Below are positions 32,468-40,718 of a DNA stretch of 44,736 nucleotides, piece after piece; within the stretch, counting starts at the first letter, position 1; every line of letters starts with the position of its first letter. The notes under the pieces were generated by a model. It did not search any database. It worked only from the letters and a program-made list of their open reading frames with translations, and was not told where the DNA came from. The position numbers were made by a program, and so were the translations under genes. This DNA comes from an uncultured Lachnospiraceae bacterium (GTDB lineage: Bacteria > Bacillota > Clostridia > Lachnospirales > Lachnospiraceae): assembly GCA_959022495.1 (NCBI GenBank), contig CAUEYX010000025.1, positions 1-44,736 of the forward strand, written 5' to 3'.

Positions 32468-33484
32468 ATGAAATATATTTCATTTGCCATTCCTTGTTAT
32501 AATTCAGAAGCCTATATGGAAAAAGCAATCAACTCAATCCTGCCGGGCGGCGATGATGTAGAGATCATCGTAGTCAACGACGGTTCCAAGGATGGAACCC
32601 AGGAAATCGCGGAGCGTTACCAGGAAAAATATCCCGGCATTGTCAAAGCCGTCAAGAAAGAAAACGGCGGACACGGGGACGCCGTCAACTGCGGCCTCCA
32701 GCACGCTTCGGGGAAATACTTCAAAGTCGTGGACAGTGATGACTGGGTGGATCAAGACTCCCTGCTCAAGATCCTTGAGGCCGTGAAGGGGTTTGTGGAA
32801 GCAGATTCCCAGGTTGATATGGTGATCGCGAATTATGTGTATGAGAAGGTGGGCATGACAAATAAAAAAGTCATCCGCTACGATAATGTGCTCCCTGAGA
32901 ACCAGATTTTCCGCTGGGATGATATCGGGCGCTTCCGTCTGGACCAGTACATTCTCATGCATTCTGTCATCTACCGCACAGAGATGCTGAAACTGTGCCA
33001 GCTGAAACTTCCGAAGCATACGTTCTATGTGGATAATATTTATGTATATTATCCACTCCCGCATGTGCGCACCCTCTATTATCTGAATGTGGATTTTTAC
33101 AGGTATTTCATCGGACGCGAGGATCAGTCTGTCAATGAGAAAGTCATGATCAGCAGGATTGACCAGCAACTCTTTGTCACAAAGACCATGATCGCCATGT
33201 ATGAACTGCGCATGATTACAAGCAAAAAGCTTCGGAAATACATGGTCAATTACCTGGCTATTATGATGACGGTCTCTTCGATCCTGTGCATCCGCTCGAA
33301 AAAGCATGAAAACCTTGTGAAGAAGAAAGAGCTCTGGGATTACTTGAAGAGAAAAGATTACAAGACCTACATGAAGATCCGGTACGGCATCCTGGGGCAG
33401 ACCATGAACCTGCCCGGGCGCTCCGGACGGAAAGTATCGTCCCTCGCCTACAGTGTGGCGCGGCGGCTTATCGGATTTAATTAA
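32468..33484 (+). CDS. Glycosyltransferase family 2
   Basis: Cytosolic GT-A fold transferase of 338 aa, probably adding sugars to a surface polymer or lipid carrier. The nucleotide-sugar region begins SFAIPCYNSEAYMEKAINSI, followed by VVNDGSKDGT (residues 36-44) and the metal-binding DSDDWVD (89-95). There are no transmembrane helices, and the C-terminal third is basic (RSKKHENLVKKK), suggesting peripheral membrane contact. ATG 32468 was chosen for its GAAGGAG site; the frame opens earlier at 32429. It stands alone, with no polysaccharide cluster around it, so donor and acceptor are unknown. Confidence 0.9.
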   Translation: MKYISFAIPCYNSEAYMEKAINSILPGGDDVEIIVVNDGSKDGTQEIAERYQEKYPGIVKAVKKENGGHGDAVNCGLQHASGKYFKVVDSDDWVDQDSLLKILEAVKGFVEADSQVDMVIANYVYEKVGMTNKKVIRYDNVLPENQIFRWDDIGRFRLDQYILMHSVIYRTEMLKLCQLKLPKHTFYVDNIYVYYPLPHVRTLYYLNVDFYRYFIGREDQSVNEKVMISRIDQQLFVTKTMIAMYELRMITSKKLRKYMVNYLAIMMTVSSILCIRSKKHENLVKKKELWDYLKRKDYKTYMKIRYGILGQTMNLPGRSGRKVSSLAYSVARRLIGFN

Positions 33485-33506
33485 TTCTTTTCAAATACCT
33501 TTTAAG

Positions 33507-33550
33507 GCGGGCGGCGGGATGGATCGATTTCGTTCCATCCCGCCGCCCGC
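33507..33550. terminator. Bidirectional hairpin between convergent GT2 and yjiH-like genes
   Basis: Perfect 17-bp GC-rich stem (GCGGGCGGCGGGATGGA and its complement) with a 10-nt loop, midway between two convergent stops. T-tails are poor on both sides, but the stem is very stable. Confidence 0.75.
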
Positions 33551-33573
33551 ACAATTCAAAGGCAGTTCTTTTC

Positions 33574-34935
33574 TCAATAGATGAGATTCGCAAACAGCAC
33601 GATCAGTGGTATCGCAATCAAAGTTCTCTCCATAAACAGGAGGAACAGCTTCCCGAATCCCAGCGGCACCTCGCTCTTTATCACCACTGTGCCCACCTCT
33701 GTCAGGTAGATAATCTGCACAAGAGAGAGTACACCGATAATGAACTTGGTCTTTACCGCCACATCCGCCCCTGTCAGAAGAAGCGCGGGAATAAACATAT
33801 CTGTAAATCCGACCAGCGTGGCCGGGGCCACAGCAAAAGCGTCCTCCACTCCGAAGAGATTCAGGTACATGCCCATCGGATAAGAAATCCAGTCAAAGAG
33901 CGGCGTGTAGGTCGCGACTGCCAGCGCGATGACACCCCAGGAAGCCACTACCGGAATCAGGTCAAACAGGGTCCCCATCATCACTTCCAGACCGCCGCTC
34001 AGCACGGTGCCCACATGGAACTCACTGGCGCGCTTACAGCTTGATTCCAGGGCATACTCCAAAACGCCTTTTTCATCCGGCAGGTCCTCCCCCACCTGCT
34101 TTCCGGTCTCTTCCCGGTAAGTGTCCGGGATGGTACGGATCGGTGGAATCCTGGCAATGATCACCACCAGCACCACTCCCACCAGGCAGATACAGAGATA
34201 GAAAATCGGAAAGCTGGAATCCAATCCGATGGTGTTCGCCACCATGAGGCAGAAGGGGACGGACACGAGGGAAAAATTCGTCATGATGTATCCCGCTTCA
34301 CGCTTCGTGTAGAACCCTTTCATGTACTGTTCCCTTGTCAGGATAACCGCGGCATTGGCCGCGCCAAACCAGGACGCGATCAAGTCTACTGACGCGCGCC
34401 CGGGCACATGGAATAAGGGCCTTACTACCGGGCGCGCGATCACGCCTAAAAATTCCATAATCCCACAGTCCGTGAGAAATGGAAGCATGAAGCTGAACGC
34501 GATCAGAATACAGAACAGTGTCCCGCACAGGTCAATGATCGTGCCGCCCGTGTCCGGGGAAATCACGACCTGCGGCCCGATCTGGAAAACCACCATCACG
34601 CCGGCCGCCGCCCCGATTATCTTGGATACCAGATACAACGGCGTGGTACAGAATGCCTTTTTCAGATACCGGTTGTTTCTGATCACCGCGGGTTTAAAAA
34701 TAAAATCAACCACGCTGACCACCGCGGACACAATCAAAAGCGCCATGATCACATAGACAAGGCTTCCTCCAAACAGCGCCGCGATCCACATTTTCACAAA
34801 ATCAAGCAGCGTTGTGAATGACGCTTCGTAAGGGATCGGCACAAGGAACATCAGCACGCCAAACGCGGACCCAAAAATAAATTTCAACAGATTTTTCCTA
34901 TTCACGTATGTATTTTCCGTTTTCTTCCCACTCAT
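33574..34935 (-). CDS. YjiH-family membrane protein (nucleoside-recognition/Gate domain)
   Basis: Polytopic membrane protein of 453 aa with about 10 hydrophobic segments. The central part (MLPFLTDCGIMEFLGVIARP, then VPGRASVDLIASWFGAANAA) matches the Gate domain of YjiH-like and nucleoside-recognition proteins. The family is transporter-like, but its substrate is unknown. It lies 31 bp after the Fe-type dehydrogenase gene and is third in the MerR-divergent operon, so export or uptake of the amino acid or hydroxyacid handled by its neighbours is a reasonable inference. The RBS is weak (AAGGATT about 14 nt upstream). Confidence 0.85.
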   Translation of the reverse strand: MSGKKTENTYVNRKNLLKFIFGSAFGVLMFLVPIPYEASFTTLLDFVKMWIAALFGGSLVYVIMALLIVSAVVSVVDFIFKPAVIRNNRYLKKAFCTTPLYLVSKIIGAAAGVMVVFQIGPQVVISPDTGGTIIDLCGTLFCILIAFSFMLPFLTDCGIMEFLGVIARPVVRPLFHVPGRASVDLIASWFGAANAAVILTREQYMKGFYTKREAGYIMTNFSLVSVPFCLMVANTIGLDSSFPIFYLCICLVGVVLVVIIARIPPIRTIPDTYREETGKQVGEDLPDEKGVLEYALESSCKRASEFHVGTVLSGGLEVMMGTLFDLIPVVASWGVIALAVATYTPLFDWISYPMGMYLNLFGVEDAFAVAPATLVGFTDMFIPALLLTGADVAVKTKFIIGVLSLVQIIYLTEVGTVVIKSEVPLGFGKLFLLFMERTLIAIPLIVLFANLIY

Positions 34936-34966
34936 CTTACTGTCGTCTCAATCCTTTCTATTCCTT

Positions 34967-36043
34967 TTATTCCAATCCCTCTACAACTTTCATAGCCTCA
35001 AAGATCATGTCTTCTGTCACCGGATAAGGAATGTGGTCCATATCCGGCCCGGTAACGGTCTCCCTGAGCACATCTGAGAGTGCCTCCCTGTCAAGCGGCA
35101 CCTCCATCTCCCTGAGGGTAGAGGGTATCCCCAATTCTTTCAGGAATTTTTTCGCCTCAATGAGCCGCTCCATGTCATTGTCAACCGCAAGCTGGACAAG
35201 TACGCCATACGCCACCACATCCCCATGCAGGTACTTTTCTTCAAATCCCGGCAGGAGAACAAGCCCATAATAGACAGAGTGTGCCACCGCGCAGTTGTAG
35301 TCGTCAAGCACCATCAGGGACACTATTCCTGTACTGATAATATTCGCCAGCACGGCCTGCTGAAGATCATAGGACGCCTTGTGCTCCATACAGTCTTTGA
35401 GCGCCTGCACACCATGATCCAGAAGCGGCGCGTAACAGAGGTTGCTGATCTCTCTTCCCAGGGCGGAACTGTGGTCCAGCCGGTCTCCCCTCGCGGCAAA
35501 ATGACACTCGAAAAATTTGCCCATGGTATCCCCCATGCCTGCCCTCAGATACTGGCAGGGCGCGTCGGCGATCACACGGGTATTGATAAAACAGTGCCGC
35601 GCGGGTTTGTCAAAAAAGTAAAAACTGTCAAAATTACCGTCCTCTTTATATACAACGGACAGAGCGGTCGACGCCGCGCAGGTCGCGGCGATGGTGGGAA
35701 ACGTAAACACCGGGATCTGCGCCCGCTCTGCGGCGCCCTTTGCGGTGTCCAGCGCCTTGCCGCCACCCATGCCGAATATCATGTCCGCCCGGCACTCCCG
35801 CGCATGCGCGGCCCAGCGGTCAATGGCTGCATACGTGCAGTCTGAGCCGAAAACTACTGTATCCACGATCTCCAGTCCGCTTCCCGCCAGGGCTCCTCGA
35901 AGGAGGGGCTCTGCCGCTTCCAGGGCCCTCTCCCCTCCGATCAAAAGGATACGGCTTCCAAAGGCCCGGCATACCTGCGCGGCCTCATTGTAAGCGTCCT
36001 CCCCGATCGTATAATTTGCAAAATAGACTGAATATGATTTCAT
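34967..36043 (-). CDS. Iron-containing alcohol dehydrogenase family (GldA/HcxA-like)
   Basis: NAD(P)-dependent oxidoreductase of 358 aa in the glycerol dehydrogenase superfamily. The dinucleotide motif is GMGGGKALDTAKG (near 92), and the metal ligands fall in AGMGDTMGKFFE (Asp), NCAVAHSVYY (His) and KYLHGDVVAYG (His). In the segment TIAATCAASTALSVVY, the Asp seen in true glycerol dehydrogenase (STDAPTS) is replaced by Cys, arguing against glycerol and toward HcxA (YbdH)-like 2-oxoacid/2-hydroxyacid reductases. Its ATG overlaps the aminotransferase stop (ATGA). In E. coli, ybdH lies beside ybdL, a related aminotransferase, supporting a joint pathway. Confidence 0.88.
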   Translation of the reverse strand: MKSYSVYFANYTIGEDAYNEAAQVCRAFGSRILLIGGERALEAAEPLLRGALAGSGLEIVDTVVFGSDCTYAAIDRWAAHARECRADMIFGMGGGKALDTAKGAAERAQIPVFTFPTIAATCAASTALSVVYKEDGNFDSFYFFDKPARHCFINTRVIADAPCQYLRAGMGDTMGKFFECHFAARGDRLDHSSALGREISNLCYAPLLDHGVQALKDCMEHKASYDLQQAVLANIISTGIVSLMVLDDYNCAVAHSVYYGLVLLPGFEEKYLHGDVVAYGVLVQLAVDNDMERLIEAKKFLKELGIPSTLREMEVPLDREALSDVLRETVTGPDMDHIPYPVTEDMIFEAMKVVEGLE

Positions 36044-37218
36044 GATACTAACTCCCTCAATTTCGCCAGACGGCGGACTGCCTCATCGATTGTCTCCTTC
36101 TCCCTGGCGAAATGCAGGCGGATCAGGTGGTTCACTTCTTCTTTAAAGAAACTCGATCCCGGCACTGCCGCCACTTTGATGTTCCGAATCATCCACTCGC
36201 AGAACTCCAGATCCGTGTACCCCTTGAACATAGGCAGGTCCAGGAACTCCTGGATATCAATGAGGACAAAATAGGTCCCCTGGGGCACATTGTGCTTCAG
36301 GCCGATCTCGTCCAGCGCTTTCAGGAAGTAATCCCTCTTTTCCGTATAGGTCTTCAGCAGTACCTCATAATAGGAGTCCGGGAAGTTCAGACCCGTCACA
36401 GCCGCCTCCTGAAGCGGAGCGGCCGCTCCCACGGTCAGAAAGTCATGCACTTTCTTCGCGGCCTCAATCACTTCCTCCGGCCCGATCAGATACCCGAGCC
36501 GCCATCCTGTGATAGAGTATGTCTTAGATAGAGAATTACATGTAATGGTATGGTCAAACATTCCCGGAAGGGACGCCATGCATGTGTGGCGGTATGGAGC
36601 GTACACCATATGCTCATACACCTCGTCCGTTACTACAAATGCGTCATACTTTACGGCAAGCTCCCCGATCCCGGTCAGCTCCTCCCTGGAAAAAACCTTT
36701 CCGCAGGGATTGGACGGATTGCAGACAATAATCGCCTTTGCGCCCTCGCGGAATCCCTGTTCCACCAGGGCCATATCAAAAGTGTACTCCGGCGGCACCA
36801 GCGGAATATAGACAGGTTCCGCCCCTGACAAAATGGCGTCCGCCCCATAGTTCTCATAGAACGGGGAAAACACCATTACTTTATCTCCCGGGTTGCATAT
36901 GGTCATCATCGCGCACATCATGGCCTCCGTGCCGCCGCATGTGACCACGATTTCCGTCTCCGGGTCAATGGTTCTTCCGATGGCCTTCCCCTGCTTTTTC
37001 GCGAGCGCCTCCCTGAAATTCTCCGCTCCAAATGTCACGGAATACTGGTGCGGTCCTTTATAGGCGGCCTCTGCCAGGGCGTCCATAATCTCCCTGGGCG
37101 GATCAAAGTCCGGAAACCCCTGAGAAAGATTGATCGCTCCGTATTCATCACTGATTCTTGTCATTCTCCGGATCACAGAATCCGTAAAGGTTCCGACCCG
37201 TTCACTTAATTTTGGCAT
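36040..37218 (-). CDS. PLP-dependent aminotransferase, class I/II (YbdL-like)
   Basis: Fold-type I transaminase of 392 aa. The PLP lysine is Lys232 in NSLSKTYSITGWRLGY. Other conserved blocks are LSQGFPDFDPP (residues 31-41), CGGTEAMM, CNPSNPCGKVF and FVVTDEVYEHMVY. The opening LSQGFPDF and overall pattern resemble the methionine/aromatic aminotransferases (YbdL, KAT-like). First gene of a three-gene operon with the Fe-type dehydrogenase (4-nt overlap) and the YjiH protein. Likely product: a 2-oxoacid reduced by the neighbour to a 2-hydroxyacid. The promoter has a 19-bp spacer filled by a palindrome, the hallmark of MerR activation. Confidence 0.92.
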   Translation of the reverse strand: MPKLSERVGTFTDSVIRRMTRISDEYGAINLSQGFPDFDPPREIMDALAEAAYKGPHQYSVTFGAENFREALAKKQGKAIGRTIDPETEIVVTCGGTEAMMCAMMTICNPGDKVMVFSPFYENYGADAILSGAEPVYIPLVPPEYTFDMALVEQGFREGAKAIIVCNPSNPCGKVFSREELTGIGELAVKYDAFVVTDEVYEHMVYAPYRHTCMASLPGMFDHTITCNSLSKTYSITGWRLGYLIGPEEVIEAAKKVHDFLTVGAAAPLQEAAVTGLNFPDSYYEVLLKTYTEKRDYFLKALDEIGLKHNVPQGTYFVLIDIQEFLDLPMFKGYTDLEFCEWMIRNIKVAAVPGSSFFKEEVNHLIRLHFAREKETIDEAVRRLAKLRELVS

Positions 37219-37269
37219 GTCTTATCCCTCTGTTTTCTCTTTTTCCCCGCGGCTGCCTGTCCGGCCTGC

Positions 37270-37298
37270 TTGACCTTCGGGCACTCTGCCCATATAAT
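37270..37298 (+). promoter_or_regulatory. Promoter of the MerR gene
   Basis: TTGACC (37270-37275), 17-nt spacer, perfect TATAAT (37293-37298). The expected transcription start lies inside the palindrome at 37303-37319, so the regulator can repress itself. Confidence 0.75.
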
Positions 37299-37324
37299 AA
37301 AGTATACCGTTACGGTATAGTCAA
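37294..37324 (-). promoter_or_regulatory. MerR-type promoter/operator of the aminotransferase operon
   Basis: Minus-strand TTGACT (37319-37324), a 19-bp spacer and TATTAT (37294-37299). The spacer is occupied by the perfect palindrome TATACCGTTACGGTATA (37303-37319, 8-bp arms). An over-long 19-bp spacer with a centred dyad is the classic arrangement that MerR proteins untwist to activate transcription. Confidence 0.85.
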
Positions 37325-37341
37325 GGAGAGAATGTATAATT

Positions 37342-38205
37342 ATGCAGAAATTTAATACTCCATGCATAAAGACCGGTGACTTTGCCCGGCTGTGCGGAAC
37401 GAACAAAAGAACCTTAATCCACTACGATGAAATCGGGCTTTTCCGACCCGCGTACACAGATGAGAACGGCTACCGCTATTACAGCGAAAACCAGTGTGAT
37501 CTCTTTTTCACAATCACCTGCCTCAAAGAGCTGGGAATGCCTCTCAAAGAGATCCGCGAATATATCCATGACCAGAATCCCGCGTCCATGGAACACCTTC
37601 TGCTGGAACAGCAGAAAAAAGCAGCCGCAGAGCTGAAACGGCTCCACCGCATTCAGAACGTAATCAATACAAAGCTTTCCCTGCTCCGGCAGGCAGAGGA
37701 GCTTCGCGCCGTTGACGGCCTGTCGGATGTGCGCATGGAACGGCAGGAGGCAGATGAGCTCCTGGTTCTGAGCGCGCCTCTCTTTACCGCTGACCACGAC
37801 AGAATCTTCCCCTGCCTGTGCGCGCATATCGGGGAATGCGGACGACACTGCTTAAACTGCGGACATCCCTATGGGGCAATGCTTCCCATGACTGCGCTCT
37901 CGGCCGGGGATTATGAGACTTATGCATATTTTTTCACGAAAGTATCCATCCCCGGCGGACAGATCCCGGATCATCTGGAAACGCATCTGAAAAGGAAAGG
38001 GAACTATGCCGTTGTTTATCTCCGAGGCGATTATTATCGGTCTGCCCAGGCCCTGGACGCACTTCTTTCCTACGTCAGAGAGCAGGGGCTGACACCCGGG
38101 GATTACGTGTACAAGGAAGCCGTGCTGGATGAGTTCTCCGCAAATGAGGAAGAGTATCTCACCCGGATCTGCACGATCATAAAAGACGCCGAGACCCGCA
38201 TGTAA
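37342..38205 (+). CDS. MerR-family transcriptional activator with GyrI-like effector domain
   Basis: 287 aa. The N-terminal MerR winged HTH is CIKTGDFARLCGTNKRTLIHYDEIGLF, entered as residues 8-34, followed by GYRYYS and the dimerisation helix (LLEQQKKAAAELKRL, 87-120). The C-terminal part (about 125-285) resembles the BmrR/GyrI-type small-molecule binding domain (GNYAVVYLRGDYY, YVREQGLTPGDYVYKEAV). It carries a Cys-rich insert (CLCAHIGECGRHCLNCGHPY) that could bind metal or sense redox. It is divergent from the aminotransferase operon and shares with it a palindromic operator that also covers its own start site. Ligand unknown. Confidence 0.9.
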   Translation: MQKFNTPCIKTGDFARLCGTNKRTLIHYDEIGLFRPAYTDENGYRYYSENQCDLFFTITCLKELGMPLKEIREYIHDQNPASMEHLLLEQQKKAAAELKRLHRIQNVINTKLSLLRQAEELRAVDGLSDVRMERQEADELLVLSAPLFTADHDRIFPCLCAHIGECGRHCLNCGHPYGAMLPMTALSAGDYETYAYFFTKVSIPGGQIPDHLETHLKRKGNYAVVYLRGDYYRSAQALDALLSYVREQGLTPGDYVYKEAVLDEFSANEEEYLTRICTIIKDAETRM

Positions 38206-38232
38206 TTCACTCTTTCCCGCATCTTCTCTCTG

Positions 38233-38241
38233 TGCTATAAT
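38233..38241 (+). promoter_or_regulatory. Extended -10 promoter of the rRNA methyltransferase gene
   Basis: TGCTATAAT (TGn plus perfect TATAAT, 38236-38241), about 70 nt before the ATG. No convincing -35. Confidence 0.55.
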
Positions 38242-38312
38242 CAGATGAACCTACAACCAGTCCACCGCCCGGCGCCAGAGCCGCGGTGTTTGAAAAGAAA
38301 GGAATCTTATAT

Positions 38313-39179
38313 ATGTGGATCGCAGATAACTGGAAAGATTATGAAGTCATTGACTGTTCAAAAGGTGAAAAACTAGAACGCTGGGGGGACTATCTCCTCG
38401 TCCGTCCGGACCCCCAGGTCATCTGGGATACGCCCAGGAACCACAGCGGATGGAATCAGATGAACGGCCACTATCACCGCAGCAAAAAGGGCGGAGGCGA
38501 GTGGGAGTTCTTCCGCCTTCCAAAGCAGTGGCAGATCCACTACGGAGCGCTTACGTTTAATCTGAAACCCTTCAGCTTTAAGCACACGGGCCTTTTCCCG
38601 GAACAGGCGGCCAACTGGGACTGGTTCTCTGAAAAGATCCGCAGCGCGGGACGCCTGGTCAAAGTACTGAATCTCTTTGCCTACACAGGAGGCGCCACTC
38701 TTGCGGCAGCGGCGGCGGGAGCACAGGTAACCCACGTGGACGCCTCAAAAGGCATGGTGGGATGGGCAAAGGAAAACGCCGTATCCTCCGGGCTCAAAGA
38801 CGCGCCCATCCGCTGGCTGGTGGATGACTGTGTAAAGTTTGTAGAGCGTGAAATACGGCGCGGAAATACTTATGACGCCATCATAATGGACCCGCCGTCT
38901 TACGGGAGAGGCCCCAAAGGCGAGATATGGAAGATTGAGGACATGATCCATCCGCTGATAAAGCTGTGCACGAAAATCCTCTCAAAGGACGCACTCTTTT
39001 TCCTCGTCAACTCATACACCACAGGGCTTGCCCCGGCAGTCCTCACCTACATGACTGCCACTGAATTAAAGCCGTGGAACGGTCATGTAGAATCTCAGGA
39101 GATCGGGCTGCCTGTCTCAGAATCCGGGCTGGTGCTGCCCTGCGGGGCATCCGCAAGATGGGAACGCCGGCAGCGATAG
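38313..39179 (+). CDS. Class I SAM-dependent methyltransferase, RlmI/RlmK-like
   Basis: 288 aa. The SAM-binding motif is NLFAYTGGATLAAAAAGAQV, followed by HVDASKGMVGWAKENA; the catalytic motif IIMDPPSYGRGPKGE and the C-terminal strand FFLVNSYTTGL are typical of COG1092 23S rRNA cytosine/guanine methyltransferases. The PUA domain found in full-length RlmI is missing; the N-terminal ~110 residues are a different extension. The position methylated is therefore unknown. ATG 38313 was chosen for its AAAGGA site; a GTG at 38286 in the same frame lacks one. Its stop is 22 bp from the convergent sirtuin stop. Confidence 0.88.
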   Translation: MWIADNWKDYEVIDCSKGEKLERWGDYLLVRPDPQVIWDTPRNHSGWNQMNGHYHRSKKGGGEWEFFRLPKQWQIHYGALTFNLKPFSFKHTGLFPEQAANWDWFSEKIRSAGRLVKVLNLFAYTGGATLAAAAAGAQVTHVDASKGMVGWAKENAVSSGLKDAPIRWLVDDCVKFVEREIRRGNTYDAIIMDPPSYGRGPKGEIWKIEDMIHPLIKLCTKILSKDALFFLVNSYTTGLAPAVLTYMTATELKPWNGHVESQEIGLPVSESGLVLPCGASARWERRQR

Positions 39180-39188
39180 CCGGCGCTT

Positions 39189-39220
39189 TGGCCGGGAAAG
39201 CTATATTGTTATCCCGGCCA
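39189..39220 (+). terminator. Terminator between the methyltransferase and sirtuin genes
   Basis: Perfect 9-bp stem TGGCCGGGA/TCCCGGCCA with a 14-nt loop, overlapping the last codons of the convergent sirtuin gene. Weak TTAT tail. Confidence 0.55.
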
Positions 39221-39926
39221 TTATCTGCCCAATGGGCGCGGCGATTGTCAGCTCCGCCCTGACCGCCCTTGCGGTCTCTGACTTGTTAATCACCACCAGA
39301 TGTTTTCCCCGGAAATAATCGATAAATCCTGCCGCCGGGTACACCACAAGGGATGTCCCTCCGATCATCAATGTGTCTGCCTGGGAGATCGCCCGCACTG
39401 CCCCCTGTATGACTTCCTGGTCCAGCCCCTCCTCGTAGAGCACTACATCCGGTTTGATCATTCCCCCGCACTCGCATCTCGGCACGCCTTCCTGGCTCTT
39501 TACATACTGCGCGTCATAGAATTTCCCGCATTTCATGCAGTAATTTCTGTGAATGCTTCCATGGAGTTCATACACACACCTGCTCCCCGCCGCCTGATGC
39601 AGTCCGTCTATGTTCTGGGTCACAACAGCGGTCAGTCTGCCTGCCTTCTCAAGTTCCGCGATTTTAAGGTGCGCCGCGTTTGGTTTCGCGTCCAGCGCCA
39701 TCATTTTATCTTTGTAAAATTCATAAAACGCCTCCGGGTAACGCATAAAAAACGTATGGCTCACCACCTGTTCCGGCGAATACTGATACTTCTGCTGATA
39801 GATGCCGTCCGCGCTGCGGAAATCCGGTATCCCGCTCTCAGTGGAGACTCCGGCTCCCCCAAAAAACACGATGCGGCTGCTTTCGTCTATGATTCTCTGC
39901 AGCTGTTCTATCTCATTTACATACAT
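39201..39926 (-). CDS. cobB: Sirtuin, NAD-dependent protein deacylase
   Basis: 241-residue class III deacylase. The NAD-binding motif is GAGVSTESGIPDFRS (24-38), followed by TQNIDGLH (103-110), catalytic His122 in ELHGS, and the zinc tetrad Cys130, Cys133, Cys151, Cys153. All key residues are present, so it should be active on acetyl-lysine or related acyl groups. ATG 39924-39926 was chosen for AAGGGGA; the longer frame is the end of the HD gene read out of frame. It overlaps the upstream HD-domain gene by 10 bp, indicating co-translation. Confidence 0.94.
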   Translation of the reverse strand: MYVNEIEQLQRIIDESSRIVFFGGAGVSTESGIPDFRSADGIYQQKYQYSPEQVVSHTFFMRYPEAFYEFYKDKMMALDAKPNAAHLKIAELEKAGRLTAVVTQNIDGLHQAAGSRCVYELHGSIHRNYCMKCGKFYDAQYVKSQEGVPRCECGGMIKPDVVLYEEGLDQEVIQGAVRAISQADTLMIGGTSLVVYPAAGFIDYFRGKHLVVINKSETARAVRAELTIAAPIGQIMAGITI

Positions 39927-40552
39927 TTTAAATTCCCCTTTTCTATATGTTTCTCCATAATCTCCAGCATCTTCTCCCAGACAAGTTCCGATGTCTCCGG
40001 TATCCGCGCGTTCCTTCTGCACACCTGGGATTTGTGTACGCCGTGTTCAGCCCAGCTCTTTCCGTCAGAGGCGTCATTGAGAAGAAGGGGCTGGAAATTG
40101 TCGAGAAGATGAGCAAACTTCGCGTCCGCTGTCTCATATTCCTCGAATTCATCCCAGAGGGCACGGAAATAACTCCCCTGGTCATCCGGGAGCAGTCCAA
40201 AGATACGGTCCGCCGCTTTCACTTCCCGCTCCCGCTTTGTGGCTGCCCCCGCGTCGTCGTACGCGTAGGTATCCCCTGCGTCAATTTCTACAAGATCATG
40301 GATCAGTACCATGACCATCACTTTCGTCAGATCCACCTCTTCTTTCATATGTTCTTTCAAAAGCACTGCCGAGAGCGCCAGATGCCAGGAATGTTCGGCG
40401 TCATTCTCCTTGCGCCTCCCGTCTGCCAGATAGGTCTGACGAAAAATATTTTTTACCTTGTCCACTTCTATAATAAAACGGATCTGCTGCTCAAGCCTTT
40501 CTTTTTCTTTTCTCCTTCTTTCATCCACTGTGCCTGTCTCCATTTCCTGCAT
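39917..40552 (-). CDS. HD-domain phosphohydrolase (YfbR-like)
   Basis: About 211 aa. Metal-binding HD motifs are visible: NDAEHSWHLALSAV and VLIHDLVEIDAGDTYAYDD, the pattern of HD hydrolases of the YfbR/5'-deoxynucleotidase group. The start is uncertain. The frame opens at ATG 40610-40612, but that ATG is embedded in an extended -10 promoter (TGTTATAAT), so it is probably not translated. ATG 40550-40552 or 40541-40543 are the next candidates, neither with a strong RBS; family members usually begin close to the ERLEQQ segment. It runs into the sirtuin gene with a 10-bp overlap. Confidence 0.85.
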   Translation of the reverse strand: MQEMETGTVDERRRKEKERLEQQIRFIIEVDKVKNIFRQTYLADGRRKENDAEHSWHLALSAVLLKEHMKEEVDLTKVMVMVLIHDLVEIDAGDTYAYDDAGAATKREREVKAADRIFGLLPDDQGSYFRALWDEFEEYETADAKFAHLLDNFQPLLLNDASDGKSWAEHGVHKSQVCRRNARIPETSELVWEKMLEIMEKHIEKGNLKCM

Positions 40553-40610
40553 TGTTATCGTCCACAGGCGGACCCGCGTGTTGTAATCCGCGCCGCCCTG
40601 TTTCTCTCTC

Positions 40611-40619
40611 ATTATAACA
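40611..40619 (-). promoter_or_regulatory. Extended -10 promoter of the HD-sirtuin operon
   Basis: Minus-strand TGTTATAAT (TGn plus perfect TATAAT), overlapping the upstream-most in-frame ATG of the HD gene. No clear -35. Confidence 0.5.
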
Positions 40620-40627
40620 CAATGCCG

Positions 40628-40690
40628 AAAAAGAAAAATCCCCTCTGCGCCCGAAATTTCCCTTGAGGGAATTTCCCTGGTACAGAGAGG
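40628..40690 (-). terminator. Terminator of the Lys/Ala-rich protein gene
   Basis: Two-tier hairpin: inner near-palindrome GGGAAATT..AAATTTC and outer CTCTG/CAGAG, followed on the minus strand by ATTTTTCTTTTT. Confidence 0.75.
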
Positions 40691-40718
40691 AATTATTTTC
40701 TCTTCTGCTGTCTGTAAC

